From assembly GCA_019426215.1 (NCBI GenBank), contig CM033396.1, positions 27,295,101 to 27,359,100 of the forward strand: DNA of 64,000 nucleotides, in the 5' to 3' direction. Numbering within the stretch: the first letter of the stretch is position 1; each line of letters opens with the position of its first letter. The DNA is from Buddleja alternifolia. Lineage: Eukaryota; Streptophyta; Magnoliopsida; Lamiales; Scrophulariaceae. A model generated the notes under the pieces. That model was not told the origin of the DNA. It was given only the letters and a program-made list of their open reading frames with translations, and searched no databases. This document shows, one piece after another, positions 48,203 to 58,749 of this stretch. Both the position numbers and the translations under genes were made by a program.

Positions 48203-49730
48203 TGACACGCAAATTCCTAACGTGCTTGGTAGCAAGTGCACTAGTTGTGTGTAGTAATAAATGTACAAAAAGTCCGGGTTGTCGAACCACGGAGACTTGA
48301 ATTTTAGTTTAAGATTCGTAATGAAGTAAACAATTAAAGTAAGAGTAAATTCAAATAAAAGTGCAAAGAACTAGAACAAAGATGAGCAAACGATTGAAAC
48401 TCAAATATGAAGAGTGACTAAGGCGCATGCGAGGCTCAATTTGATCCATATCCTTATTAAGAATCTTATTGAATCATTAGACTTATGTTCCTATGGTGAA
48501 AGCTCCTAAAGTAAAGAATAACCGATGTCTCGTGATAGACTCCTATACTTAAATGATGGTTTCCTAAGTATTTCTACCCGGAAATCTAACCACTAAGCAT
48601 GCATTAACAAACTAGAACTTCCTTGATATAAATCGAACGACTTCACCCGGGAATCTTTACCTATGTCTAGGGCAATTTCTCATTGGTTGCGGGTTATGGT
48701 GTGAATTTCATGCACTCTAGATCAATTTTCTCTCAAAATATTCACCTAGGCAATTTATCGAACACATGGTGATCAAGCACATGTACGTAGAACAAATACA
48801 TATTCACAACACATAGCAACACATGAATTGATTCAAACAAACAAATATTATATAGATACTTCACAAATAGGCCTTCACATGGCCTTAGTCTTATAGATCT
48901 AGTTCATAATCAATGGTACAAGAAAATCTAAAGCAAACATGTATATATTCATAGACAAATATATAATGAAAGCAATGGAAAACTCCCTAATACACTTGGT
49001 TGATGATGAAATCAAGTTGGAAGCTTCAATTCCTTGCCCTTCCTCCTTCTTGTCCTCCAAAATATGATTTAGATGGCTATTTTTAGCCCCAAAAGGGCCT
49101 AAAAACTAGCCCCAAAAGGGCCTAAAAACTGAACTCCCATCTCCAATGCTGAAATTTAGCCTTTATAGCTTGAAAAAAGCGTACATCGGTGCCCAGGCGT
49201 GGTCATGCCGACGCCCAGGCGTGGGCAGCAGATTGCTGGACGTCTTTGCTCTTGTCCGGCGCAGTAATCGTATTTCCTTCATAACTCTCTCCACAGACCT
49301 CCGATTTGGATGATTAAAGTTCCTACTTGATGCTAAGACATCGATCTACAACTTTGTAGAAGGAATCTTCATCCAATCTGGTCTCCAAATATACAGAAAT
49401 AGCGCCCAACCGTGGCAAGTGTTGCAGAAATGGCGCCCAGGCGTGGGTATGATGGCGCCTAGGCGCGGGAGTGCGAAGCAAATCTTCGGAATTGGATGTC
49501 ATCGGCGCCTGGGCATGGTTGGAGGGGCGCTTGGGCGCGGAGGTACGAAGCAACTTGGCCTAAACTTGTTTTATACGTCGTTTTTCTGCCCGTTCTTCGA
49601 TTGTATCCATTTAAGGCCTGAAATCACTTAACGCACGGATTAAACGCACATGTGGCAATAATCAAGCGATAAATGAACCTATAACATAAACGCAAAGTGG
49701 CTTAAAAACACGTAAAAACACCTCTTATCA
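48203..49730 (-). repeat. Solo LTR (Athila-like) nested in the accessory gene
   Basis: Plus-strand ends TGACACGC...CTTATCA; on the minus strand TGATAAGAGGTG...GCGTGTCA. Flanked by CTCGT (48198-48202) and GTCGT (49731-49735), a 4-of-5 match. Removing the LTR with one flank copy restores the accessory reading frame (ends Q-T-R, goes on T-Q-S-S-F), which fixes both borders. The interior shares blocks with the LTR at 62426, for example CTTCATAACT.TCTCCACAG. Confidence 0.85.
49190..49550. repeat. Dispersed GGCGCCCAGGCGTGG-type motifs in the LTR
   Basis: Six or so variants (GCCCAGGCGTGG, GCCCAGGCGTGGGC, GCGCCCAACCGTGG, GCGCCCAGGCGTGGG, GCGCCTAGGCGCGGG, GCGCCTGGGCATGG) recur over ~350 bp in an otherwise AT-rich LTR. 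The related LTR at 62426 has a different repeated motif (AACGTTCGAACG type) at the same place. Confidence 0.6.
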
Positions 49731-51819
49731 GTCGTACCCAATCTTCCTTCGGAGATTGGAAAAAGAAATTTTTCTTCATCGCTCCCTCTCTAAACGAACA
49801 TTGGAATGTACCTCATCCATGGGGTATGGATCTTGTCGATTTAGAACATGTCGGTAGGCCTACCATATCTCGACGTACTTTGAAATGTATCCTTAAGTGG
49901 TTGTTCAAGCCTGAGGTCGTGATGAGTGAGTCCATGCTCATTTCATATGGATTAAGTAGTGCCAATGTGCCAGGTGTCGCAAATATGGGTAAAAACTTGT
50001 GCATATATTTCAACCCTAATTCTATACTTGTAATATATTTTCTTTATATGTGCTTAACATATTTTCTTTCTCTCGTTTTTGCCTCATTTTTAGCAATGGA
50101 AGCCACACATACTCATATGAATAAGAGAGCTAGAATTGCGGCCGAGGCAGCTCAACGAACAGCAAATGCCGCAAGTTGCAGTGCTGGCCGAGGTCGAGGG
50201 CAAGGGATAGTAATTGCTGAGCCCCAAGGCGACGCCTCGTCCACTCGTCCTGCTACCACTAGTTCTCGTACTGGTAACGAACCACCACCATCACGAACCA
50301 CTACTGCTACCCCACGGACGACAGCCCCTGCTTCTTCATCTAGAAACGTCCCAGACGAGAATGTCATTGATATTGTTGACACCGAGACAGCTTTAATTTG
50401 TCGTCCTCTACAACGAAGCGCTGCAGAACCAAGTGCTTCATACGAGCGCCCAGAAAAGCGTCCTCGTACAGAAGGGTCTTCTGAAATGGTCCTTGCGAGG
50501 TCCCATCCTTTATCTCCTTCTAGGGAGATCAACTACGACCTCCTCAACCAAGCAGACTCTCTTCTGCTGAAAGATGACATGGAGGTCAAAATTCCTGAAC
50601 GAGCTCCAATTGTACCAGACACTCGACCCATCATATTGGATTGGCACATATTCCCCAAAAGTTCCACCATCGGGGATCCCTCTGGCAACACAACTATTGT
50701 GCTATTTCACCGAACTTTGTTACCTAGGGACAAAGTTATAATCCTCGAGCATCTCTATCCTCTCGTCGAGAAGAATGCGACTCAATACTTAGAGAAGGTA
50801 AGTATACATTGAATTTTTATATTTTGACTAACTTGCGTTATTTTCTATCGATGATTATTTATATGAATTCTATTCTCTTTTTAGGCTGGATTGTGCCTTC
50901 ATCAATTGGCCTTAAACAACTCTCACATGAAAGAGTTGTGGCGTCGAGCTGAGCAAAATCTTGTCGATTATAAAGCCCAAGTCAAGTCAAAGCTCATTGC
51001 TTCTTGGGAGGACCGAACCAAAGCCGATTCGTTACGGGTAACATTTTAATTTTCATTAACTTCAAATTTTCTTCAACTATCCTGACTACAAAGTTAAACT
51101 TATAACTTCGTTCTTCTTTGCAGCAAGAGCCGGATTTTATCTGCAAGTCCTATGATGCAGATAAAATTAAAATGCATGAGTTCGTGATTGCTAATGCCGA
51201 GCTACATCAGTAAATGAAAACAATGCAGAGCAACTTCGATGCTAAGAAGCATCATCAGCGTGCCCTTGGAAAAACTGCTGGTCTCCGCAAATTTAAGGAG
51301 TCTCCAACCTTCAAGCAACAATTGTCTGGGGGGGGGGGGAGAGGGCTTGCGACATGCTTCGATCCACCATCATGGGCGACCGTCTCTTTAACAGAGGTAT
51401 CAACGATGTTCAGGATGGCTTCTTCAAAGCCCTTGATTACCTGAAGGAAACTGGAAATCTGGTTCCAGATTTTCAGGAGGATTAGTTCGTCGAAATGTAC
51501 TTGCTGGCCCCTCGAGCCTCTATGACAGTGGAAGACCCCAACGAGGTGTATCACAATTTTTCACAGTTTGATGCTCTGGTGATTGGGGAATCTGGGCCGA
51601 GTTTGCAGTTCGAACGCAAACTTGAAGCCACATACGATAGGGGCGACCTACAAGGTCAGGGTGACGACGGGGCTGCTGCTGCTGATGAACCTCATACTAT
51701 TGAGGATTGATTTTTTGTCATAATTATTATGGGCTTTTGTTCAGAATACTATTTATTTTGTCATTTGTTCGTATGTTGAATGGTGTTTTCATGTGTCGAA
51801 TTATGGTATTTTGTGATTC

Positions 51820-52036
51820 GTTTTATACTTTTCTTTAAATGAATGGAGTAACATAATTTTGCTGAGTGTAAAATCTGCTTCCTTCTTTGGGTTATACTTT
51901 TTGTCGAATGAATGGAGGCAGTACCTGAATTTTACTAAGTATAAAATTTATCTCATTATTCGTCTTATACTTTTGTCGAAATGAACGAGTGCAATGTCTC
52001 ACTTATACTGAATATTAGATCTAACTCGTTATTAGA
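51820..52036. repeat. ~71-bp diverged tandem repeat between convergent genes
   Basis: Three copies begin TTTTATACTTTT (51821), GTTATACTTTTTGTCG (51891) and TCTTATACTTTTGTCG (51963). Each goes on with AATGAA.GGAG/GAG and ..TACTAAGTATAAAAT-like sequence. They lie between the accessory gene stop (51710) and the integrase end (52277). Tandem repeats in this 3' zone are known in Tat/Ogre-type elements. Confidence 0.65.
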
Positions 52037-52276
52037 TGGTATTATTCCTAATATCTTTAGCAATGCGATCCACGTTGCTCTAATTAGTAAAAAAGATTAC
52101 CTTGTTACCTTTAAAAGCACGATGCAAATATTTTGTTCTAAAGACCCCATTCGTAAATTTTGTTCCTTTCATCATGCATAAAATTTTCTCAAGTTATTTA
52201 CATTCCATGGTCGAGGTAAATCTTTACCATTGAGGTCTTGCAATCTATAGGTCATTGCCTTTGTGATTTTACGATT

Positions 52277-54708
52277 TTAAATGGTCCTTCCCAATTTGCT
52301 TCCAACTTCTTCATGTGCCTCGATACCTCCACTTTTTTTCAAAACGAGATCCTCCACTTGGAAGCATCTAACCTTCACCCTTTTGTTGTATGCTCTGGCC
52401 ATCGTACTCTTCTGCCTCAGAATATTTGTATTCACTCTGTCTCGTATTTCATCAATAACATCCAACTCGAATTCCCTTGCAGTTTGATTCTCTTGAAGTT
52501 CGCCTGAGCTCAACCTATGAGTCATCATACCGATCTCAATAGTTATGACTGCCTCTAAGCCATAAACAAGACAAAATGAAGTCTCCCCTATTGACGAACG
52601 AGGCATAGTTCGATACGCCCATAACACTCCGGGTAATTCTTCTTCCCATCCTGTTCGTTCGCCATCAAGCCTAGTCTTCAAATGTTGCAAGAGTATACGA
52701 TTTGCCACTTCTATTAGTCCATTAGTTTGAGGATGCCCAACTAAGGTAAAATTTTGTTGAATTTTTAACTCACAACACCAATAATAGCTTTTCCATTGAA
52801 CTGCATCCCATTGTCTAATATTAATATTTGAGGTATGCCAAACCTACAAATTATATTCTTCCAAGTGAGTATCACAACCTTATGTAATTTGTATTTACTC
52901 AATCTTTTTTAATATTAATATTTGAGGTATGCCAAACCTACAAATTATATTCTTCCAAGTGAGGATCACAACCTTATGTAATTTGTATTTACTCAATCTT
53001 TTTTATGTTAATGAACCTGCAAATTATATTTTTCCAAATGAAGTCGATGATGACTTTCTTTGTGATACGAGTCACAACCTCTGCTTCAATCCACTTCGTG
53101 AAGTGTTCTATAGCCACAATAACACACTTCTTTTGATTTTGAACTGGAGGAAAAGGTCCTAAGATGTCGATGCCCCATTGATCAAATGGATATGCAATTT
53201 TTATTGCTTCCATAGGGGTTCCTGGTTGATGTATTTCATTAGAATGTAACTAACATTCGTGGATTCTTTTTGTGAAGTCGTACGCATCTTTAACCAGAGT
53301 GGGCCAGAAATAACCCTGCCTCGTAATTTTTTGAGCTAACGATCTTCCCGCAGAATGATTGCCACAGCTTCCCTCGTGGATTTCTCTCAGAACATATTCA
53401 GATTCTGATGGAGATAGACATTGTAGCAATGGTCCCCTCACTGATCTTTTGTATAATTCCCCATCTATCATGACAAATCTCGTTGCTCTGTTCACGATTT
53501 TTCTAGCCTCGACCTTATCTTCGGGTAGTTCGTCTTTAACCAGATAATTTATAATTGCATCTTTCCACGAAGGCTCCTCCATAAATGGTGCCACTAGCAT
53601 CATTGCTTCTATCTTCGAATGCTCTGCCACCAACAGAGTTACTTTCCTACTCTTCATTCCCACAATTTGATGCACAAACTTTGATATCGCATCTGCACGT
53701 TCACTCTCGTCTCTTGGGATTTGGTGCAACTCAACCATCTCGAACTCCAACATCAAATCCTTCACTTTCATCAAATACTTTATCATAGTTTTCTCTCTCG
53801 CTTCATACGAGCCAGCGACCTGTCTTGCCACCAATTGATTGTCGGTGTAGACTATCAATATCTTCACTTCCAAACTTTTTGCCATTTTTAATCCCGCTTC
53901 ATATTCCGCTTCGTTATTAGTTACATCGAAGTTTAATTTTATTGCAAACTCCATATCTAACTTATCTGGGGTTTGTAACCAAATTCCAATTCCTCCTCGT
54001 TTAGTCATCGAGGATCCATCAACGTGCAATAACCACAGCTTCGCTGGTTCCATTACAGCTACATCAATGGGTGACTCCGTCGTTGTCTCAACGAAAAATC
54101 TGCCATTATTTGGGCTTTTACTACTGTACGACTTATATATTCAATAGCCTATTTTATAAGCCTTCCTGACACATCGGGTTTTGTCAATACCTGCTTCAAT
54201 GGTTGATTCGTTAATACAACTATATGATGAGATTGAAAGTATGGTCTTAGCTTACGAGCCGAAGTTACTAAAGTGAGTGCCCATTTCTCAATCTCTAAAT
54301 AGTTCAATTCAGCCCCTTACATCAATTTGCTGACATAATATAGTGGTTTGTGTTCGTTTTCAACTTCTCTTACCAACATTGCACTAATGGCTACTAACGA
54401 CACCGCCAGATATAAGAGTAGTGGTTCTACGAAGACAGGTTTCGTTAATAATGGGGGGGAGGGGATTCCAACTATTCTTTCAGCTCTTGAAATGCTTTTT
54501 CACATTCCTCTGTTCATGAATAGTTTTTCACCTTTCGCAGGATTTTGAAGAAATGTAGTCCCTTATCAGCGGATCTAGATATAAATCTGTTTAAGCTTGC
54601 CATTCTCTCCGTTAATTTTTGTACATCTTTCACGTTCGCAGGGGATTTCATGTTTAAAATAGCCTCAATTTTTTTAGGGTTTGCCTCGATACCTCGTTCT
54701 GTAACCAT
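52277..54708 (-). pseudogene. RT end, RNase H domains and integrase of gypsy element 3
   Basis: From right to left: RT thumb (NMVTERGIEANPKKIEAI), a stop-rich first RNase H, the second RNase H (54053: KLWLLHVDGSS, TNNEAEYEAGLKMA, YTDNQLVARQ), integrase zinc-binding region (REIHEGSCGNHSAGR, GYFWPTL; stop at 53250), integrase core start (FDQWGIDILGPFPP, KKCVIVAIEHFTKWIEAE), then a tandem duplication, and the integrase C-terminal part (LPGVLWAYRTMPRSS, ETSFCLVYGLEAV) to 52277. Several stops. The part of the core around the second and third catalytic residues is scrambled by the duplication. Confidence 0.8.
52817..53004. repeat. 94-bp tandem duplication inside integrase
   Basis: Copies start at 52817 and 52911 (AATATTAATATTTGAGG), nearly identical except GAGTATC/GAGGATC. 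A partial third follows at ~53005. The high identity points to a recent duplication, after the gene had decayed. Confidence 0.85.
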
Positions 54709-54817
54709 GTTCCCCTAAAATTTTCCCCCACGAACTCCAAATGTACATTTATGAGGGTTCAATTTCATTCCATATCGTTTCATTATTTCAAAGATTTTTT
54801 TCAAATGATTCAACACT

Positions 54818-56329
54818 TGGTGGTCCCAAGTGGCATACGAAAGGGTCTAGAAATGGGGGGGGGGGGGGGTTGAATAGACCCTGAAATCTTTTTCGACTCC
54901 AAAAGTTTCGTATCACTTTTAAGTGTTTGAATGCTTATAGAGCTGAGCGCTTGGGTCAGGCGCTACGGTAAAGATAACTTAGACTTAGTGATTTTAGCAA
55001 TTTACTAAAGTAGGGTAATGCTTAGATCTCTTAATCAGGGTTAGCACAACGGAAATGAATTTTAAAGTTTTAGCGTTCGTTTTGTTCAAATAGTCGCTTA
55101 GTTGATTTCCTTGTCCTTTTCAAAATAAATAATGTAATGTAAAGCAAAACAATAAAATAGTAAATGACAGTAAATAACAAAAGAGTTTATAAGGTCCACT
55201 GGGTGGTCTAATCCCAGCTATGTTCTTCTTTTCCTTCAACACTTGGAGGAATTCCACTAAATTGATTATCGAAGGATCACACAGAGGCTTCTACAAAATA
55301 GAGGTGGAAATGATCATCTTGGGCTCCTTGATCACACAGACTTCAGCACCAATGAAGATCTTCACCAACAAGCTTCTCTCACTTAGAAATACTGCTTGTA
55401 GAGTCAACTTCTTCTTCACACAGATAGATGAGGTTGAGGGTTTTTGGTTACGAGTTTGTTTGATTTTAGGAAGTTCAAACAACTTATGATATCTCAATAA
55501 TAGTGCATGATTCTTCTTTGAAGATGTTTTAGACATCTGTGACTTTCTGGAATGTATGTAAAAGCTTGGAAGAATTTTGGTTATGGAGTTTCTAAGCTTT
55601 TTCTAGAGAGAGAATTTCAGTAAAGTTTTGATTTTCTTGTGTATGTACGTGTATCTCTATATTTTTAGGGTTTGCTGGAATGAGGTATTTATAGGCAATT
55701 TTTTGGTATTTGTCTATTGGACACATGTAGGTGCATGCCTCTCACGCGGCCCGTGAATCTACCTTTTCTCTGATATTCCTGAAATCCTGCTGGTTTCGAT
55801 TGGACAGGAACAGGTTTCGAACTCTGAAATCTGACAGTCTAGTCAAAAGGTGTCTTGTCCACAAGTTATAATAGCTTATCACATTTAATGCACTTATCAG
55901 GCATTTAATGCATTTGGATTTATTTCCCGTTGGAAATAAATGTCCGTTGAATGATTGCATTTAAGTCCTTCATGACTTGAGAATTTATTTCAGGTGAATC
56001 TGATCCTTGATCGCTGGAGTGTTTTGAGCGCTTGATTCATAAGTCCTGAAACAGTCCTTTAGCGTTTGACAGACGCTAAGAACAAATCTTTATCTTCATT
56101 TGTCTTCAGACGCTGTTTTTCAACTTCATCTTTAATAGACTCACCTAGAATTCTATTACTGATTCGGTATCTAATACTTAGTCTAAAACATTACAAGCCT
56201 AAATAAAATTACAACCTTTCAAACGCTTAAACATATGTTCTAAGAAAATACAAACTTACATTCTTTTGGGGTCTAACATAAAATCCTATCTTGTCATCAT
56301 CAAAACATCTAACATGAAATTTCCTAACA
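54818..56329 (-). repeat. Second Sirevirus-like solo LTR, nested in RT of element 3
   Basis: Collinear with the LTR at 44833 over its length: same GGTCCCAAGTGGCATACG at one end and ATCTAACA..GAAATT.CCTAACA at the other, with a longer G run (54858-54870). 1512 bp. It splits RT just after the catalytic LDDMLIKS stretch: the minus-strand frame ends ..DELDH on one side and resumes ..LNHLKKIFEIMKRYG on the other. No clear 5-bp duplication (ACACT versus AGTGA). Confidence 0.85.
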
Positions 56330-56344
56330 AGTGATCTAGTTCAT

Positions 56345-57049
56345 CTACAGATTTAATGAGCATATCGTCAAGTACATTTCCATAGTTTTCCCGATTTCTT
56401 CTTTGAACATCATGTTCACCAGACATTGATACGTAGCTCCAGAGTTTCGAAGTCCAAATGGCATCACGTTGTAATAATAAACACCTCGTGCATTTATGAA
56501 GTATGTTTTTTCCCTATCTTCTTCTGCCATCATAATTTGATTACAGCCTTGATAGGCGTCCATCATACTCAAAAGACCACAACCTGTAGTGAAGTCTACT
56601 AATAAATCAATACGAGGTAAAGGATAAGGGTCCCGAGGGCAAACTTTGTTTAAATCGGTAAAGTCAGAACACATGTGCCATTTGTTTCCGGCTTTAGGTA
56701 CAAGAACTACATTAGCTAACCATTCAGTGAACTGGATTTCATCTATGTAGCCTACTTCTAGGAGCTTCTTCACTTCGTCTTCAATGATAGCATCTCTATC
56801 GATGCCAAAGTTCCTACCTTTCTGATGGACTGGTTTTGCTTCGGGATCAACATTACGATGAACAATTACGAACTGGTCAATATCTTGGAAATTAGCAGTT
56901 TTCCAAGCAAAAATATCAGAGTTGGCTTTAAGAAATTTTATCATCTTCGACTCCATCGTGGGGCTCACCAGCCACCCAATCCTCGTAGTTTTTTCCAGAT
57001 CACTCTTAAAAAGCTGAATTATCTTGTGTTCCACTGGTTGAACTCTCAT
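56345..57049 (-). pseudogene. RT N-terminal part of gypsy element 3
   Basis: Encodes SDIFAWKTANFQDIDQFV, a KLLEVGYIDEIQFTEWLANV stretch, VPKAGNKWHMCSDFTDLNK, CPRDPYPLPRIDLLVD, and MPFGLRNSGATYQCLVN. The catalytic YxDD motif falls at the right edge, read in another frame as VLDDMLIKS, so a frameshift sits just before it near 56370. Directly followed by the nested LTR. Confidence 0.85.
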
Positions 57050-57061
57050 ATCCCCCCTCTT

Positions 57062-57559
57062 CTACTTATTATGCATTTGCTTCATCAGCACTTCAACATC
57101 TTGATCAATGACATTCACCCTTGTAACTTCCCTCTTCCTCTTCTTGCTTGAATTCATCGTTAACGAGGTGGTATAGCAGTCAAAAGCCTCTAATTGATTT
57201 TTGCTCACTTCCCCAATACCATCTCTGGTTTTAAACTTTATTTTCAAGTGTGGAGTCGATACAATAGCACCAAACATATTTAGCACAGGCCTTCCAACAA
57301 TCATGTTATAAGAAAAAGGAGTGTTGACGACCAGAAAAGTCACTCGTAACGTTTTCTTCTTCGGAGGTGATCCCAACGATACATCGATTTCCATCGATCC
57401 TTTCGGCATGATCTGTGAGCCGGTGAATCCCATAAAGGGGTATTCACTTCTCGTAGATTCACTTTTCCCAAGTCCATCTTTTGCAGTACATCCCAAAAAA
57501 AATATCTGCTGAGCTTCTAGTGTCAACCAAAACTTTGTGTACCGCAAAGTCTGCCACAT
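57062..57559 (-). pseudogene. Protease region of gypsy element 3
   Basis: Contains STRSEYPFMGFTGSQIMPKG, FLVVNTPFSYNMIVGRPVLN and TPHLKIKFKTRDGIGEV, a retrotransposon aspartic protease with the conserved I-V-G-R-P motif. The active site lies in a shifted frame just upstream and reads VLVDTRSSADI, so the Gly of D-T/S-G is Arg. A frameshift in an A/T run near 57495 separates it from the rest. Confidence 0.7.
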
Positions 57560-57738
57560 CCATTATTATCACCATTGGATCCTTATGAGGAACGATCATG
57601 CCCTCGTAACTCTATCGTCAAAAGCTATTGGTTAGTCAATGTTCTATATAGAAAAGACCCTTGTAGGCTCCTAACGATAGTGATTACCACGCATCTCCCT
57701 CTTATTTCTTTTTCTTGCATTAGATGAGTCTCCTCCAG

Positions 57739-58599
57739 TTAGTCTACCGACAATAGTGTGTATCTCTGCTCTTGCCACGTTAGCAGGTTCTTTCTGTCGA
57801 TCTTCACGACGATGATTATCATTTTCTCTTCTATCATCATTTTGTCGATAATTATCATTTCAACGATATTCATCATTCCGACGATACTCATCATTTCGAC
57901 GATATTCATCATTCTGACTATACTCATCATTTTGAGGCCTATCATAATGATGATTTCCATGGCCACGATTATCGTGGTGTCGATCATCATCTACTCAAAA
58001 CCTAGATCGACCGGGTGATCTACTTCGGGATCGTCTTACCTCTTTAGTGCGTTGGCCTCAGAGGCTCTTACTTTTACCAGAGTACAATCAATGAAATCAT
58101 TCAGAACACCGTCTTTTATGCATCGTTCTATCTCATCTTTCAATTGATAACAATCTTTAGTGTCATGACCCTTGTCTTTATTGAATTGACAATATTTGTT
58201 TGTGTTTTTCCTTGGCCCTGCTTTCAGCGGTTTTGGCCATTGAATGGCATTCAAGTGTTGTACTTCCATTAACACCCTTTCTCTGGAAATATTCAAAGGC
58301 GTGTATTGCTCATATTTTGTGTATCGACGGGACCGTTCATGGTTCTTTCCGGACTTCAACCCCTCTTGTCGATCATAATTTTTTCTTCGATCTTTTCGAT
58401 CGTTTGCGGGCTTAACAGCCTCAGAATCTTTTGATAGATTCATCTCCTCCTCATTGATGCATTGCTCTTCTAGTTGCATCAATTCCTCTTGATCCTTCTT
58501 AGGTCCTACCCCAATCCATTGTGATAACCAAAGCACTTTAGCTATGACCCAAAACCTGTCCTTCATTCTAGAATTAAACACATTGACATTCACTACCAT
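57739..58599 (-). pseudogene. gag C-terminal part of gypsy element 3
   Basis: A charged region (VKPANDRKDRRKNYDRQEG) leads to a zinc-knuckle-like YCQFNKDKGHDTKDCYQLKDEIE, the form common in plant Ty3/gypsy gag. Next comes a low-complexity zone at 57990-57739 where short ATCATCATT..CGACGATA units repeat. The main capsid domain is missing: gypsy sequence stops near 58507, and the last ~30 codons of the frame (58599-58508) are antisense of copia DNA. Confidence 0.65.
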
Positions 58600-58749
58600 T
58601 TCTTACGTGACCATGTTCAAAAGAAAGATATCTCCATGCATTTCATTGGAACTAACAAACAATTGGCAGATATCTTCACAAAATCGCTAAACGAGCAACA
58701 TTTTCTCACTTTGAGAAGTGAACTAGGTATGATTGATTTAAACGCTTAA
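58508..58749 (+). pseudogene. Ty1/copia RNase H C-terminal fragment, copy 1
   Basis: Reads PIHCDNQSTLAMTQN, then after a one-base deletion near 58553 HFLRDHVQKKDISMHF, TNKQLADIFTKSLNEQHF and LRSELGMIDLNA with stop at 58747. CDN, LADIFTK and the final LRSELGMI are hallmarks of copia pol. The Sirevirus lineage is likely but not proven. It starts abruptly against gypsy gag DNA. Confidence 0.85.

Larger units (their letters stand above)
47537..51710 (+). pseudogene. Spliced 'putative gypsy-type transposon' accessory gene (antisense to gag-pol)
   Basis: Starts MSNLGTGAESPRSS. Coding pieces: 47537-48202, 49736-49988, 50094-50797, 50885-51037, 51124-51710; introns 49989-50093, 50798-50884 and 51038-51123 have GT-AG ends and keep phase. 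The first part (PPIEYRTFHVAHLASGLRF, then NILLYLHLSPTQLLPNS, SSFGDWKKKFFFIAPS) matches the plant 'putative gypsy type transposon' domain (PF04195 type). A Ser/Thr/Pro-rich basic middle (KRARIAAEA, RPEKRPRTEG, nuclear-signal-like) and a helical C-terminal part (LWRRAEQNLVDYKAQ) follow. Damage: a solo LTR at 48203-49730, a TAA at 51211, a G-run frameshift near 51330, and a TAG at 51483. Function unknown. Confidence 0.75.
46389..58507 (-). mobile_element. Ty3/gypsy element 3 (Tat-like) with two nested LTR insertions
   Basis: Minus-strand gag, protease, RT, RNase H, second RNase H and integrase from 58507 to 52277, a short tandem-repeat zone, then a convergent plus-strand accessory gene (47537-51710) and a probable LTR. 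A Sirevirus-like LTR lies inside RT and another solo LTR inside the accessory gene. The gag end is cut near 58507 by copia sequence, so the 5' LTR is not seen. Confidence 0.7.

Noticed and set aside
52817..53004. Regular 94-bp repeats as a CRISPR-like array
   Set aside because: Only two full copies without unique spacers, in a eukaryotic integrase relic. It is a simple tandem duplication.
57758..58018. 86-residue plus-strand Ile-rich hydrophobic frame
   Set aside because: Antisense of the ATCATC/CGACGATA low-complexity part of gag. The apparent membrane protein is a composition effect.
58036..58599. Reading the whole 187-residue minus-strand frame as gypsy gag
   Set aside because: Its first ~30 codons (58599-58508) are the antisense of copia RNase H, so the true gag part starts near 58507.
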